Part shown: piece by piece, positions 14,853-22,941 of the stretch | Layout: the number at the start of each line of letters is the position of its first letter | Numbering within the stretch: the stretch's first letter is position 1 | Assembly: GCA_050945135.1 (NCBI GenBank) | Contig: JBMNSJ010000027.1 | Location: 1-28,004 of the forward strand | Direction: 5' to 3' | DNA from: WRIS01 sp050945135 | GTDB taxonomy: Bacteria > Actinomycetota > Coriobacteriia > Coriobacteriales > Eggerthellaceae | DNA length: 28,004 nt | Notes under the pieces: model-generated | Databases searched by the model: none | What the model was told of the DNA's origin: nothing | The model's input: the letters and a program-made list of their open reading frames with translations, nothing else | Translations under genes and position numbers: made by a program

Positions 14853-15742
14853 ATTCCCTCCTTGTTCTTTAGGAATGAGTCGACGGCTTCGACAAATTCT
14901 TCGGGGCGTTCTTTTTGTGGCCAGTGCTTACAACCCTCCATGACATAGAGTTCTGCGTGCTTGAAACGTGGCAGCGCTTGCTTTGCATCTCTCAGAGGCA
15001 CCGCACTATCGTTTGAACCGTGCACGAGAAGTACGGGCAGGTCTATATGGTGTAGGTAATCATAGAGGCTGGTAGTAAGCCCTGTTGGTGTAATCTCTGC
15101 TTCTTGAAAAGAGCGAAATGGTTCGCCAGCATCAGGCGTTTGCATCGCTTTTTGCACTTCATCAACCAGGGCTTCGGTAACTTTACTCTTGTCTCCAAAC
15201 AGGTTGGCTTCAAGTGACCACCGAATCATCCAGCGAGATCGAGCAGAATACGGATATATCCAACGGTTGAGTGCTGATCGCGTGTACCAATGGGTAAGGC
15301 GATGCCAAGGTAGGCGGTTGGACAAACCCCAAGCATCTACGGGAATAATCGCGCTTAACAATTCAGGCTCATCAAGAGCTGCCTTAATCGTTATGCCACC
15401 ACCAAGAGATAAGCCGCCCAAGACAGGCTTTTCCAAATCCAAGGCTTTAACAAAATCGCGAATGAAAGCAGAATAAAATGGGAGAGAATACGCCTCTCCT
15501 GCCGGCAATCTGTCACTTTTCCCGTAGCCAGGAAGGTCGGGCGCAACAACGGTATAGCCACGTGCAGCCAGTAGAGGAAGCACTTCTTGCCAGGAAAGGA
15601 GTGCCGAATCAGCACCTGCCCCATGTGCTAACACCACCACCCTATCAGCACTTCCGCACTGGTAATACACTATGTCAAGCTTGCGTATCCTGATGTGCTT
15701 AGTGATTATTTCTGGGAACGCGTGCATATCGGAGCTACTCAT
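14849..15742 (-). CDS. Alpha/beta hydrolase
   Basis: A 297-residue alpha/beta-hydrolase-fold protein. The oxyanion segment is LAHGAGADS (about 38-46), the nucleophile elbow is GLSLGG with S112, the acid is D245 in HGSNDSAVP, and the base is H273 in GCKHWPQ. A lid region rich in Trp and Arg spans about 145-185. There is no signal peptide, so it is cytoplasmic. The gene overlaps both TetR and ATPase genes by four bases, which puts it under the same TetR control. Its substrate is unknown; it may modify or inactivate the compound that the exporter handles. Confidence 0.9.
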   Translation of the reverse strand: MSSSDMHAFPEIITKHIRIRKLDIVYYQCGSADRVVVLAHGAGADSALLSWQEVLPLLAARGYTVVAPDLPGYGKSDRLPAGEAYSLPFYSAFIRDFVKALDLEKPVLGGLSLGGGITIKAALDEPELLSAIIPVDAWGLSNRLPWHRLTHWYTRSALNRWIYPYSARSRWMIRWSLEANLFGDKSKVTEALVDEVQKAMQTPDAGEPFRSFQEAEITPTGLTTSLYDYLHHIDLPVLLVHGSNDSAVPLRDAKQALPRFKHAELYVMEGCKHWPQKERPEEFVEAVDSFLKNKEGI

Positions 15743-16356
15743 AGGTATTCTTCTCGATAGAATTGCTTACGAAGAATTTCTATGTATTCCAAATAGCGCG
15801 CGCTTGCCGCCTCTAGGTCTTCGAGCTCTTCAGAAGTGAGCGCCTTTGTATAGCCCTCCGACATCCAAAGGACAATATTCCATGCCTGTTCAGGAGTTAT
15901 GCTTTCCTTAAACTTAGATTGATCGATGCGATTAAGGATATCTGTCGTACTTTGATTAAGATGCTGGTTAAAGTTTTCGCTAAGCTCAGGGGCAATTTCT
16001 GCATCTTCTTCAAGATAGCCCTGAAGCACGAATTGAGTTAAATCTGGATGTGTGACAGCAATATCGAGTTTTCTCATTTGAGCATCAATACATATCTTGA
16101 AAAGGTCAGTCTCGCAATAGTCCTGCAATTCACGAAGACGCTCCACCATAAAGTTCATGCCGTATTCGAATAGATAGAGATAGAATGCCTTTTTGCTACC
16201 AAAGTAATGGAAGAGCAAACCTTTAGAGATACCTGCCTCTTTTGCAATCATCTCGGTGGAAGCGTGTCTGTAGCCATGATGTGCGAACACACGAAAGCCA
16301 GCGTTAAGAATGCGGCGTTGCTTGTCTGACGAAAGAGCAAAAAACTTCTCGTTCAT
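15739..16356 (-). CDS. TetR-family transcriptional regulator
   Basis: A 205-residue repressor. The N-terminal helix-turn-helix spans about residues 10-56 (RRILNAGFRVFAHHGYRHAS, then IAKEAGISKGLLFHYFGSKK), a clear TetR DNA-binding domain; the remainder is the helical ligand-binding domain. The start is the ATG at 16356, which has GGGAGG upstream; the longer frame would run through the operators. It heads a four-gene operon (TetR, hydrolase, ATPase, permease) in which every junction overlaps. Two palindromic sites 31-81 bases upstream indicate autorepression. Confidence 0.94.
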   Translation of the reverse strand: MNEKFFALSSDKQRRILNAGFRVFAHHGYRHASTEMIAKEAGISKGLLFHYFGSKKAFYLYLFEYGMNFMVERLRELQDYCETDLFKICIDAQMRKLDIAVTHPDLTQFVLQGYLEEDAEIAPELSENFNQHLNQSTTDILNRIDQSKFKESITPEQAWNIVLWMSEGYTKALTSEELEDLEAASARYLEYIEILRKQFYREEYL

Positions 16357-16386
16357 AGCACCTCCCACCAAATGGCTTGTCTCATA

Positions 16387-16403
16387 TTGACCGATGTGGT
16401 CAA
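16387..16403. promoter_or_regulatory. TetR operator, copy 1
   Basis: A 17-bp palindrome with arms TTGACC and GGTCAA and a 5-base centre GATGT. It lies just downstream of the predicted transcription start. Confidence 0.85.
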
Positions 16404-16407
16404 TAGC

Positions 16408-16437
16408 AGTATAACCCAGGTTGACCGAATTGGTCAA
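16408..16437 (-). promoter_or_regulatory. Promoter of the TetR-ABC operon
   Basis: On the minus strand TTGACC (16432-16437) and TATACT (16408-16413) are separated by 18 bases. The -35 lies inside operator copy 2, and the start site abuts copy 1, so bound repressor would block RNA polymerase. Confidence 0.7.
16421..16437. promoter_or_regulatory. TetR operator, copy 2
   Basis: The same arms TTGACC and GGTCAA with centre GAATT. Its centre lies 34 bp from that of copy 1, about three helical turns, so two dimers would sit on nearly the same face. Confidence 0.85.
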
Positions 16438-16532
16438 TAGCCATCTCATGTGTCAGTATGCCAAACGGCCTGCCCAGCTGTGAACGCCCAACTCACAATC
16501 TAGTTATCGAGATGTACAAGCAGAATATGCGC

Positions 16533-18110
16533 CTAGACGTCTGCGTCCATATAGGTATCGAAGGTTTTGGTTATTTCTTTTGAAGGCTCTTTGGTGAGCT
16601 TTGAAACGACAACAATAGCTATGAAGCCCAGGATGAACGCCGGAAGCAGTTCATATACACCCCACACACCACCGAAGGGACGAATAAGCTCATGCCAAAT
16701 CAATACGGTTCCGGCTCCGGTAATCATACCCGCCAAAGCACCTGGTAGATTGGTTCTGCGCCAATACAGACTCAACAATACCAGCGGGCCAAATGATGCA
16801 CCAAAACCCGCCCACGCATAGGACACAACCATAAAAATTGAAGAGTTCTCATCAAGTGCAATAAAGATACCAAATATCAGTATTACAACCATGGTGAGGC
16901 GCGCCACAATCATAATCTGTCGATCGCTTGCATCTTTTTTGAACAAGCCCTTGAAAATGTTTTGTGCAACAGCCGAACTCGAAATAATCATATAGGCAGA
17001 TGAAGAGCTCATCGAAGCTGCCAAGATACCCGAAACCACCAAGCCGCACACAAAGGCAGGTAAAATCATCTGCGACAGGACAATGAAGACGTTTTCTGCA
17101 GCTGATTGCGTAAGAAATTCCGTAGGCATTACGGCACGACCAATCAAACCAATGCAGACCGCACACCCCAGCGAAATAACAACCCACACCATCGCGATAA
17201 CACGAGACTTTTTGATTTCGTCAGAATGGCTGATGCTCATAAAGCGCACGAGCACTTGAGGCATACCGAAGTATCCCAATCCCCAAGCTAGACAAGAGAC
17301 AATAGCGATGATTCCATATTCGCCAGCTGGACCAAAGAGGGCTTGGCCACCTTCAACCACCTGCTGACCGGCATCGTTAACAATGGGTGCAGCTATCTCG
17401 GTGCCACTTAAGAATCCGGGTATGCTCTGCAGAAAAGCGATTGTATTATCAACGCCACCAGCCTGGGCAACACTACCGATAAACACGATAATCAAAGCGA
17501 AAAACATCAGAGTGCCTTGCATGAGATCGGTTGTCGAAACCGAGAGATAGCCCCCTACAAAGGTATACAAGAAAACAACGAAGGCACCAACTATCATCAT
17601 GACTGCATAGTCAAGTCCGAAAAGTGTTGAGAAGAGCTTGCCTACCGTAACAAAACAACTGCCCAAATAGATACTGAAGAACAACAAGATTACCAGGGCG
17701 GCAATCGTCATAAGAATTTTTTTCGTATCGCCAAATCTGTTGGAAAAATAGTCGGGCAAGGTAATCGCGTTATCTGCCACCTCAGAATACTTGCGTAAAC
17801 GCTTGGCAACAAGCTTCCAGTTTAGATAGGTACCAATCGCCAAACCAATAGCTGTCCACATAGCATCTGACGCACCCGTGAAGTAGGCAACACCAGGTAG
17901 CCCCATCAGGAGCCAGCCTGACATATCGGAGGCTTCCGCCGAAAAAGCGGTAAGCCATGGTCCAAGCTTGCGTCCACCAATAAAATAATTCTCGGAAGAA
18001 GCGTTTGAGCGTTTCCTATAGAAGAAGCCAATGGCAATCACTGCAATGAAGTAAAGGATCATTGCGAGTAATACCCACACATCGTTTTCCCAGAAATTAT
18101 ATGAATCCAT
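16533..18110 (-). CDS. putP: Sodium/proline symporter (SSS family, PutP type)
   Basis: A 525-residue sodium:solute symporter that imports proline with Na+. It has about 13 membrane helices. NYFIGGRKLGPWLTAFSAEA, then SDMSGWLLMGLPG (about 61-73), is the PutP-specific sodium and substrate region. Other typical blocks are WGLGYFGMPQVLVRFMSI and GILAASMSSSSAYMIISSS. The ATG start has AGGAG about eleven bases upstream. A TATAAT on the minus strand at 18150-18155 may be its -10, with no good -35. It diverges from an aminotransferase gene. Proline specificity rests on motif likeness. Confidence 0.92.
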   Translation of the reverse strand: MDSYNFWENDVWVLLAMILYFIAVIAIGFFYRKRSNASSENYFIGGRKLGPWLTAFSAEASDMSGWLLMGLPGVAYFTGASDAMWTAIGLAIGTYLNWKLVAKRLRKYSEVADNAITLPDYFSNRFGDTKKILMTIAALVILLFFSIYLGSCFVTVGKLFSTLFGLDYAVMMIVGAFVVFLYTFVGGYLSVSTTDLMQGTLMFFALIIVFIGSVAQAGGVDNTIAFLQSIPGFLSGTEIAAPIVNDAGQQVVEGGQALFGPAGEYGIIAIVSCLAWGLGYFGMPQVLVRFMSISHSDEIKKSRVIAMVWVVISLGCAVCIGLIGRAVMPTEFLTQSAAENVFIVLSQMILPAFVCGLVVSGILAASMSSSSAYMIISSSAVAQNIFKGLFKKDASDRQIMIVARLTMVVILIFGIFIALDENSSIFMVVSYAWAGFGASFGPLVLLSLYWRRTNLPGALAGMITGAGTVLIWHELIRPFGGVWGVYELLPAFILGFIAIVVVSKLTKEPSKEITKTFDTYMDADV

Positions 18111-18233
18111 GTTTTGTCTCTTCTCCTATAATGAGTAATACGAATGGGAATTATACTTTATTTTGACCACACGACCTGTGAGGAAAAATGTATTAGAGCT
18201 GATTGGCGAAGGAAAGCGACGAAAGGAAGTGCG

Positions 18234-19523
18234 ATGGCAGCATATGCAGACACATCAACTGAGGAACTACGTAAGCTAAAAGTGCAACTTGACGAGGAGT
18301 ATGCTCAACATAAGGCAAAAGGGCTTTCCCTTAATATGGCGCGCGGAAAACCAGCTTCAGCTCAGCTCGACCTCAGTATGCCCATGCTCGATTTAGTAAA
18401 TTCTGAATCGTCATACACAAGTAAAGCCGGCGATGATTGTCGCAACTATGGAGTACTTGACGGCTTAGCAGAAGCAAAAGAGCTCATGGCAATCATGCTC
18501 GATGATACCGCCGAAAACACCCTTGTTTTCGGAAACTCCAGTCTCAATATAATGTATGACACCCTATTGCGTTGCTATACCTTTGGCACTCTTGGCGCTA
18601 CACCTTGGGGCAAGCTCGAAAAAACAAAGTGGCTCTGCCCTGCTCCGGGATACGACCGACACTTCAGTATAACCGAAAGTTTTGGCATAGAAATGATTAC
18701 CGTTCCTATGACCGAAACAGGTCCTGACATGGATGTAGTCGAAGCGCTCGTAGCAAACGACTCCGCTGTGAAGGGTATCTGGTGTGTGCCGAAGTATTCA
18801 AATCCCGACGGCATCACCTATTCTGATGAAACCGTTCAAAGGCTGGCTGCAATGCCGTGCGCAAGTGAAGATTTCCGCATTTTCTGGGATAACGCGTATA
18901 GCGTGCATCATCTCTACGACAAAGCTTCCGAACAAGACCAGGTTCTCGATATTGGCCGCGCGTGCCAAGAAGCAGGAAACCCCCATCGCTACTTTAAGTT
19001 TGCCTCAACCTCTAAAGTTACCTTTCCTGGCTCGGGAATTTCTGCCATGGCAACAAGCGAAGCAAATATCGCTGACACAAAAAAATGCATGAGCATGCAA
19101 ACCATCGGACACGATAAGCTCAACCAGTTGCGCCATGTTCGCTTTCTTGTCGACTCGCAAGGCATAGCCACACATATGTCAAAACATGCCGAGATTCTAC
19201 GCCCTAAGTTTGAGCTGGTCTGCCGCAAGTTAGCCGACAATCTAGAGGGCACTGGTTGTGGAACCTGGAACGAAGCGCGTGGCGGCTATTTCATATCGTT
19301 CAACGCAATGCCGGGCACTGCTTCGCGTGTCGTCAGCCTTGCCAAAGAAGCGGGCGTGGTTATGACAGGCGCCGGAGCCACCTATCCTTATGGAAAAGAC
19401 CCGCATAACAGCAATATCCGTATCGCACCCACCCTTCCTCCTCTCGAAGAATTGGAAAAAGCTATGGATATCTTCGTTTGCTGCGTGAAACTCGCATGTA
19501 TTGAAAAGTTGCTGGAAGGCTAA
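18234..19523 (+). CDS. PLP-dependent aminotransferase (aspartate aminotransferase-like, Aminotran_MocR type)
   Basis: A 429-residue fold-type I aminotransferase. SLNMARGKPASAQLDLSMPM near the N-terminus, DDCRNYGVLDGLAEAKELMA and CVPKYSNPDGITYSDE are hallmarks of an aspartate aminotransferase-like group often annotated MocR-like although it lacks a DNA-binding domain. The PLP lysine is K261 in FASTSKVTFPGSG. NSNIRIAPTLPP near the C-terminus holds the substrate-carboxylate arginine. The ATG at 18234 has AAAGGAAG upstream; the longer frame to 18144 has no ribosome site. The gene stands alone between putP and the FabK-like gene. The amino-acid substrate is not certain. Confidence 0.9.
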   Translation: MAAYADTSTEELRKLKVQLDEEYAQHKAKGLSLNMARGKPASAQLDLSMPMLDLVNSESSYTSKAGDDCRNYGVLDGLAEAKELMAIMLDDTAENTLVFGNSSLNIMYDTLLRCYTFGTLGATPWGKLEKTKWLCPAPGYDRHFSITESFGIEMITVPMTETGPDMDVVEALVANDSAVKGIWCVPKYSNPDGITYSDETVQRLAAMPCASEDFRIFWDNAYSVHHLYDKASEQDQVLDIGRACQEAGNPHRYFKFASTSKVTFPGSGISAMATSEANIADTKKCMSMQTIGHDKLNQLRHVRFLVDSQGIATHMSKHAEILRPKFELVCRKLADNLEGTGCGTWNEARGGYFISFNAMPGTASRVVSLAKEAGVVMTGAGATYPYGKDPHNSNIRIAPTLPPLEELEKAMDIFVCCVKLACIEKLLEG

Positions 19524-19584
19524 TCGCTTGACAAAACTCAGTATAATTCGTGGTGTTCTTTCTCTATTTTGTTAGGAGTAATTC

Positions 19585-20523
19585 ATGAAAACAGAGCTAT
19601 GCGATTTGCTTGGTACCGAATTTCCCGTCATTGTTGGGGCAATGGCTCATATCACCGATGGCGAATTTGCCGGTAAGGTCTCCGAAGCCGGAGCGCTTGG
19701 CGTGCTTACCGCTGGACTCAGAGATGGCGCGTATGTTAAAGAGCAGATCGCTATCACGCGCTCAATAACCGATAAGCCCTTTGCGGTCAATATCATCATG
19801 GAGAGCTCGCTTGCTCATGAGGCGGCTCAGGCCTGCATCGACGAGAACGTTGAGTTTGCGACGATCAGCGCGGGCAATCCCGATAAGATCGTCCCCATGC
19901 TCGCAGAAGCTGGGATCAAGACCATCTGTCTTATCCCCCATGTTCGCGCAGCAAAGAAGATGGAGGCGCTGGGTGCAACAGCGCTCGTCGCTGAAGGTAT
20001 GGAGGGTGGCGGCCATATCGGTAAGATGTGCACAATGCCCATGGTTCGTCAGGTGGCTGAAGCAGTGGATATCCCTGTAATAGCCGCTGGTGGTATTGCT
20101 GATGGCAAGGGTATTCTGGCCAGTCTTATGCTCGGTGCAGTTGGCGTACAAATGGGAACAGCCTTCCTTGTCGCCGATGAATGCCCGGTAAGCGATCTTT
20201 ATAAACAGCTCATCATCGATGCAGTAGATACCTCGACCACCCTTACGGGTGAGCCCGGTGAGAAGCAAGTTCGTTGTCTTGCTAATCCGTTCACTGAAGA
20301 GTACTGGCGTCTCTACCATGCTGGAGCAACAAGTCAAGAACTTATGGATTATTGCACGGGCTCTATCTCACGCGCAAAAGCAGGTGATTTCGACGGAGGA
20401 GCTTTTTCTGCAGGAATGATATCAGGCCTGATCAACGAGCGTAAATCAATACGAAAGATTCTTGAGGATTTAGATCGAGACATGGATGAATCGTATACCG
20501 CTTTCAAAAAGATATACGGTTAA
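19585..20523 (+). CDS. FabK-like enoyl-ACP reductase / nitronate monooxygenase-family flavoprotein
   Basis: A 312-residue FMN TIM-barrel protein. VIVGAMAHITDGEFAGKVSE (16-35), AEGMEGGGHIGK (136-147, with H144), VIAAGGIADGKG (165-176) and VQMGTAFLVADE (188-199) closely follow the streptococcal FabK pattern. FabK reduces enoyl-ACP in fatty acid synthesis; nitronate monooxygenases share the fold. No other fab genes adjoin it, so the fatty-acid role is not supported by context. AGGAG lies six to ten bases before the ATG. A TATAAT at 19542-19547 is the likely -10; the nearby TTGACA is only eight bases away and cannot be its -35. Confidence 0.82.
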   Translation: MKTELCDLLGTEFPVIVGAMAHITDGEFAGKVSEAGALGVLTAGLRDGAYVKEQIAITRSITDKPFAVNIIMESSLAHEAAQACIDENVEFATISAGNPDKIVPMLAEAGIKTICLIPHVRAAKKMEALGATALVAEGMEGGGHIGKMCTMPMVRQVAEAVDIPVIAAGGIADGKGILASLMLGAVGVQMGTAFLVADECPVSDLYKQLIIDAVDTSTTLTGEPGEKQVRCLANPFTEEYWRLYHAGATSQELMDYCTGSISRAKAGDFDGGAFSAGMISGLINERKSIRKILEDLDRDMDESYTAFKKIYG

Positions 20524-20536
20524 GATTGTAAATCTT
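20522..20536 (+). terminator. Weak hairpin after the FabK-like gene
   Basis: AAGATT and AATCTT form a 6-bp AT-rich stem with a 3-base loop at the stop codon, followed by TCTT. It is a poor terminator at best. Confidence 0.2.
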
Positions 20537-20538
20537 TC

Positions 20539-20566
20539 TTGACACGGAACGATTTTGTTCTATTAT
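20539..20566 (+). promoter_or_regulatory. Promoter of the trp operon
   Basis: TTGACA at 20539-20544 and TATTAT at 20561-20566 with a 16-base spacer. The start would be near 20573, just ahead of the T-box leader. Confidence 0.75.
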
Positions 20567-20573
20567 ACGATTC

Positions 20574-20850
20574 AATTGCATAGCGAAATAAACCGTTGAA
20601 GCGGAGATAACGGTAGATGAGCAGTCACAGAGAGCAGGCGATGGTGAGAATCCTGCACAACGCAATCTACCAAATGGACCGCTGAGGGCGCAGTCAAAGG
20701 GAGACCAAGTATTCTGCGACGTAGGAGCACACGTAAGCTGCTCGGGATATGATGGTATCCTACAAAGCGCGCAGATTCTCTACGAACCAAGGTGGCACCG
20801 CGGATGAATTATCACCCGTCCTTGACAGACAAGTCGAGGACGGGTTTTTT
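20574..20850 (+). promoter_or_regulatory. T-box riboswitch responding to tRNA-Trp
   Basis: A complete T-box leader. Stem I has AGCGG/CCGCT at its base, GGTAGAT/ATCTACC above the specifier loop, and a distal GCAGG/CCTGC hairpin with the AGAGAG and GGTGAGAA loop motifs. The specifier loop reads AAATGGA, giving codon UGG (20675-20677), tryptophan. The T-box core AAGGTGGCACCGCGG is at 20789-20803; its UGGC pairs with G-CCA, matching the tRNA-Trp gene in this window. A terminator follows (20815-20850). Uncharged tRNA-Trp should stabilise the antiterminator and switch on trpE-A when tryptophan is scarce. Confidence 0.96.
20815..20850 (+). terminator. T-box terminator of the trp leader
   Basis: CCCGTCCTTGAC pairs with GTCGAGGACGGG (12 bp with one G-T) around a 6-base loop, followed by six T. 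The stem competes with the T-box antiterminator. Confidence 0.95.
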
Positions 20851-20893
20851 GTGTCCTCAAGCAAAACGCGGTACGGACCTAAGGAGAGACTAC

Positions 20894-22354
20894 ATGATCA
20901 GACCAAGCATGGAAGAAGCAAGGGATCTTTCGCGCACGAACCGGGTAATCCCGATAGCGATGGAAATCTTTGCCGACGTGAAGACACCCATTCAACTGCT
21001 TGCCACAATACGAAAGAGATCGAATGACTGGTTCATTCTGGAAAGTGTCAGCGGAAGTGATAACTGGGGTCGCTATACCTTCTTGGGCTATAAGCCATCG
21101 CGCTCAATCTTCGGCACGCAGGGCACCGTAACGATCGAAAGCAAAGGTATAGAGACCGTTGAACAGGGCTCGGCCTTTTCGATCATCCGGAGGATCCTCA
21201 GCGAACACAAAAGTCCACGGATCGACTATCTCCCACCCTTCACGGGCGGTTTCGTAGGATATTTTGCTTATGATTTTGTTCAAGAACTTATCCCAAAGCT
21301 CGAGCTTACAAACAAAAAAGATCTAGACTTTCATGATTTTCATCTGATGTTGATCGATAAGGTCATCACCTTTGATAATTTCGAGCAGAAGATATTCCTG
21401 ATCACGAATATAGCCTCTGAAGATCTTGAGAACAACTACATAGAGGGCATCACCACTCTGAAAGACATGGAAAAACTTGTCCTCGAAAATCATGTGCTCG
21501 ATACTGAAGACTCCAGTATCTGCGGACTTTTCGAAGATGCCTGCACGCAAGACGAGTTCGAAGAAATGGTCGAGCAGGTTAAGGCCCATATCTTTGAAGG
21601 CGATATATTCCAAGCGGTTATCTCGAATCGTTCAAAAGCCTCATTCAAAGGCGACCTTATGGGTACCTATCGGCGATTGAGGACAAGCAATCCCTCGCCC
21701 TATATGGTCTACATGAGATTAGATGATATCGAGATTGCCTGTGCCTCCCCGGAGACCCTGGTCTCACTTCGTGATGGAGAAGTGATCTCATTCCCCTTAG
21801 CAGGGACCTGCGCACGAGGTGAAAATGAAGAACAGGACGCAGCTCTCATCGATGCGCTTCTGCATAACGAAAAGGAGTGCTCGGAGCACGACATGCTTGT
21901 TGATCTTGCACGCAATGATCTGGGGCGCGTCTGTCGTTTTGGAAGCGTCGATGTTCGAGAACATCGAAAGATCAAGAAGTTCGCACACGTGAGTCATATT
22001 GCTTCTCGTGTATCCGGCGAACTTAAGCAGGAGGCAGATGCTCTGGATGTCATTGCTGCGACCCTCCCTGCAGGTACCTTGTCGGGCGCGCCGAAAAAAC
22101 GTGCGTGCGAGATTATCGACGAGATCGAGAGTGTTGCACGCGGGATCTATGGTGGGGCGATCGGATATATCGATTTCGCAGGGAATATGGATATGTGCAT
22201 CGGTATCCGGATGGCCATCCTCAAAGATGATCAGGTGATGGTCCAGTCGGGAGCAGGCATCGTTGCCGACAGTGATGCCTCTCAAGAATATCTTGAAACA
22301 AAATATAAGGCCCGTGCCATGATGAACGCCATCACATCAGATTCGAGGAGATGA
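20894..22354 (+). CDS. trpE: Anthranilate synthase component I
   Basis: Makes anthranilate from chorismate together with TrpG. The 486-residue protein has the N-terminal feedback-site motif ILESVSGSDNWGRYTFLGYKP (starting near residue 47, with the LES core) and the chorismate-binding C-terminal half: PLAGTCARGENEEQD, EHDMLVDLARNDLGRV, GGAIGYIDFAGNMD and VQSGAGIVADSDA. The start is the ATG at 20894 with AAGGAG seven bases upstream; the open frame extends back through the T-box but that is leader RNA. It is the first gene of the T-box operon, and its stop lies in the short gap before the trpG start. Confidence 0.97.
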   Translation: MIRPSMEEARDLSRTNRVIPIAMEIFADVKTPIQLLATIRKRSNDWFILESVSGSDNWGRYTFLGYKPSRSIFGTQGTVTIESKGIETVEQGSAFSIIRRILSEHKSPRIDYLPPFTGGFVGYFAYDFVQELIPKLELTNKKDLDFHDFHLMLIDKVITFDNFEQKIFLITNIASEDLENNYIEGITTLKDMEKLVLENHVLDTEDSSICGLFEDACTQDEFEEMVEQVKAHIFEGDIFQAVISNRSKASFKGDLMGTYRRLRTSNPSPYMVYMRLDDIEIACASPETLVSLRDGEVISFPLAGTCARGENEEQDAALIDALLHNEKECSEHDMLVDLARNDLGRVCRFGSVDVREHRKIKKFAHVSHIASRVSGELKQEADALDVIAATLPAGTLSGAPKKRACEIIDEIESVARGIYGGAIGYIDFAGNMDMCIGIRMAILKDDQVMVQSGAGIVADSDASQEYLETKYKARAMMNAITSDSRR

Positions 22355-22356
22355 GC

Positions 22357-22941
22357 ATGATACTTATCATTGATAACTACGACAGCTTCACCTATAACCT
22401 CTATCAGATCATCGGTACACTGACAGACGATGTTAGGGTGATCTATAACGACGAACTCAGTCTCGCAGAGATCGAGGACCTCGATCCTTCGCATATCGTG
22501 ATATCCCCGGGGCCAGGGCGTCCAGAAGATGCAGGTGTATGCGAAAAGGTGACCGTGCACTTTGCCGGGAAAGTTCCTCTTTTAGGAATATGCCTAGGAC
22601 ATCAAGCCCTCTGTGAATCCTTTGGTGCCGAGATCGTCTATGCAGACAAGCTCATGCACGGTAAAAAGAGTGCAGTCCACATCGCTAACGGAAGCCCCGT
22701 CTTCAGAGGACTCCCCCCTGTGCTTGAGTGCGGTCGATATCATTCTCTATCCGTTTCACGTGCAAGCCTCCCCGATGAGCTTTTGGTCATCGCTGAGACC
22801 GATGAAGGCGAGGTCATGGGAGTCAAGCACCGGGACTACGAACTTTATGGACTACAGTTTCACCCCGAATCCATTCTTACGCCCCAAGGGGCGCGTATCT
22901 TAGAAAACTTCATTCAAGGAGGAGAGCGAAATGATCGATAA
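22357..22941 (+). CDS. trpG: Anthranilate synthase component II (glutamine amidotransferase)
   Basis: Supplies ammonia from glutamine to TrpE. The 194-residue class I amidotransferase has the catalytic triad: C79 in LGICLGHQ, and H169 and E171 in LQFHPES. IIDNYDSFTYNL at the N-terminus and SPGPGRPEDAG are standard. I start it at the ATG at 22357, six bases after GAGGAG; the ATG at 22351 directly abuts that site and is too close. It is not fused to trpD. Its end overlaps trpD by 11 bases. Confidence 0.96.
   Translation: MILIIDNYDSFTYNLYQIIGTLTDDVRVIYNDELSLAEIEDLDPSHIVISPGPGRPEDAGVCEKVTVHFAGKVPLLGICLGHQALCESFGAEIVYADKLMHGKKSAVHIANGSPVFRGLPPVLECGRYHSLSVSRASLPDELLVIAETDEGEVMGVKHRDYELYGLQFHPESILTPQGARILENFIQGGERNDR

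Noticed and set aside
19528..19547. TTGACA followed by TATAAT before the FabK-like gene
   Set aside because: The spacer is eight bases, too short for a sigma-70 promoter; only the TATAAT is kept as a possible -10.
19762..20337. 191-codon minus-strand frame
   Set aside because: It is antisense to the FabK-like gene, whose motifs are complete; the frame has no protein signature.
20792..20893. 34 extra N-terminal codons for trpE
   Set aside because: They translate the T-box core and its terminator; AAGGAG at 20881 fixes the start at 20894.
21797..22285. 162-codon minus-strand frame
   Set aside because: It is antisense to the conserved C-terminal half of trpE.
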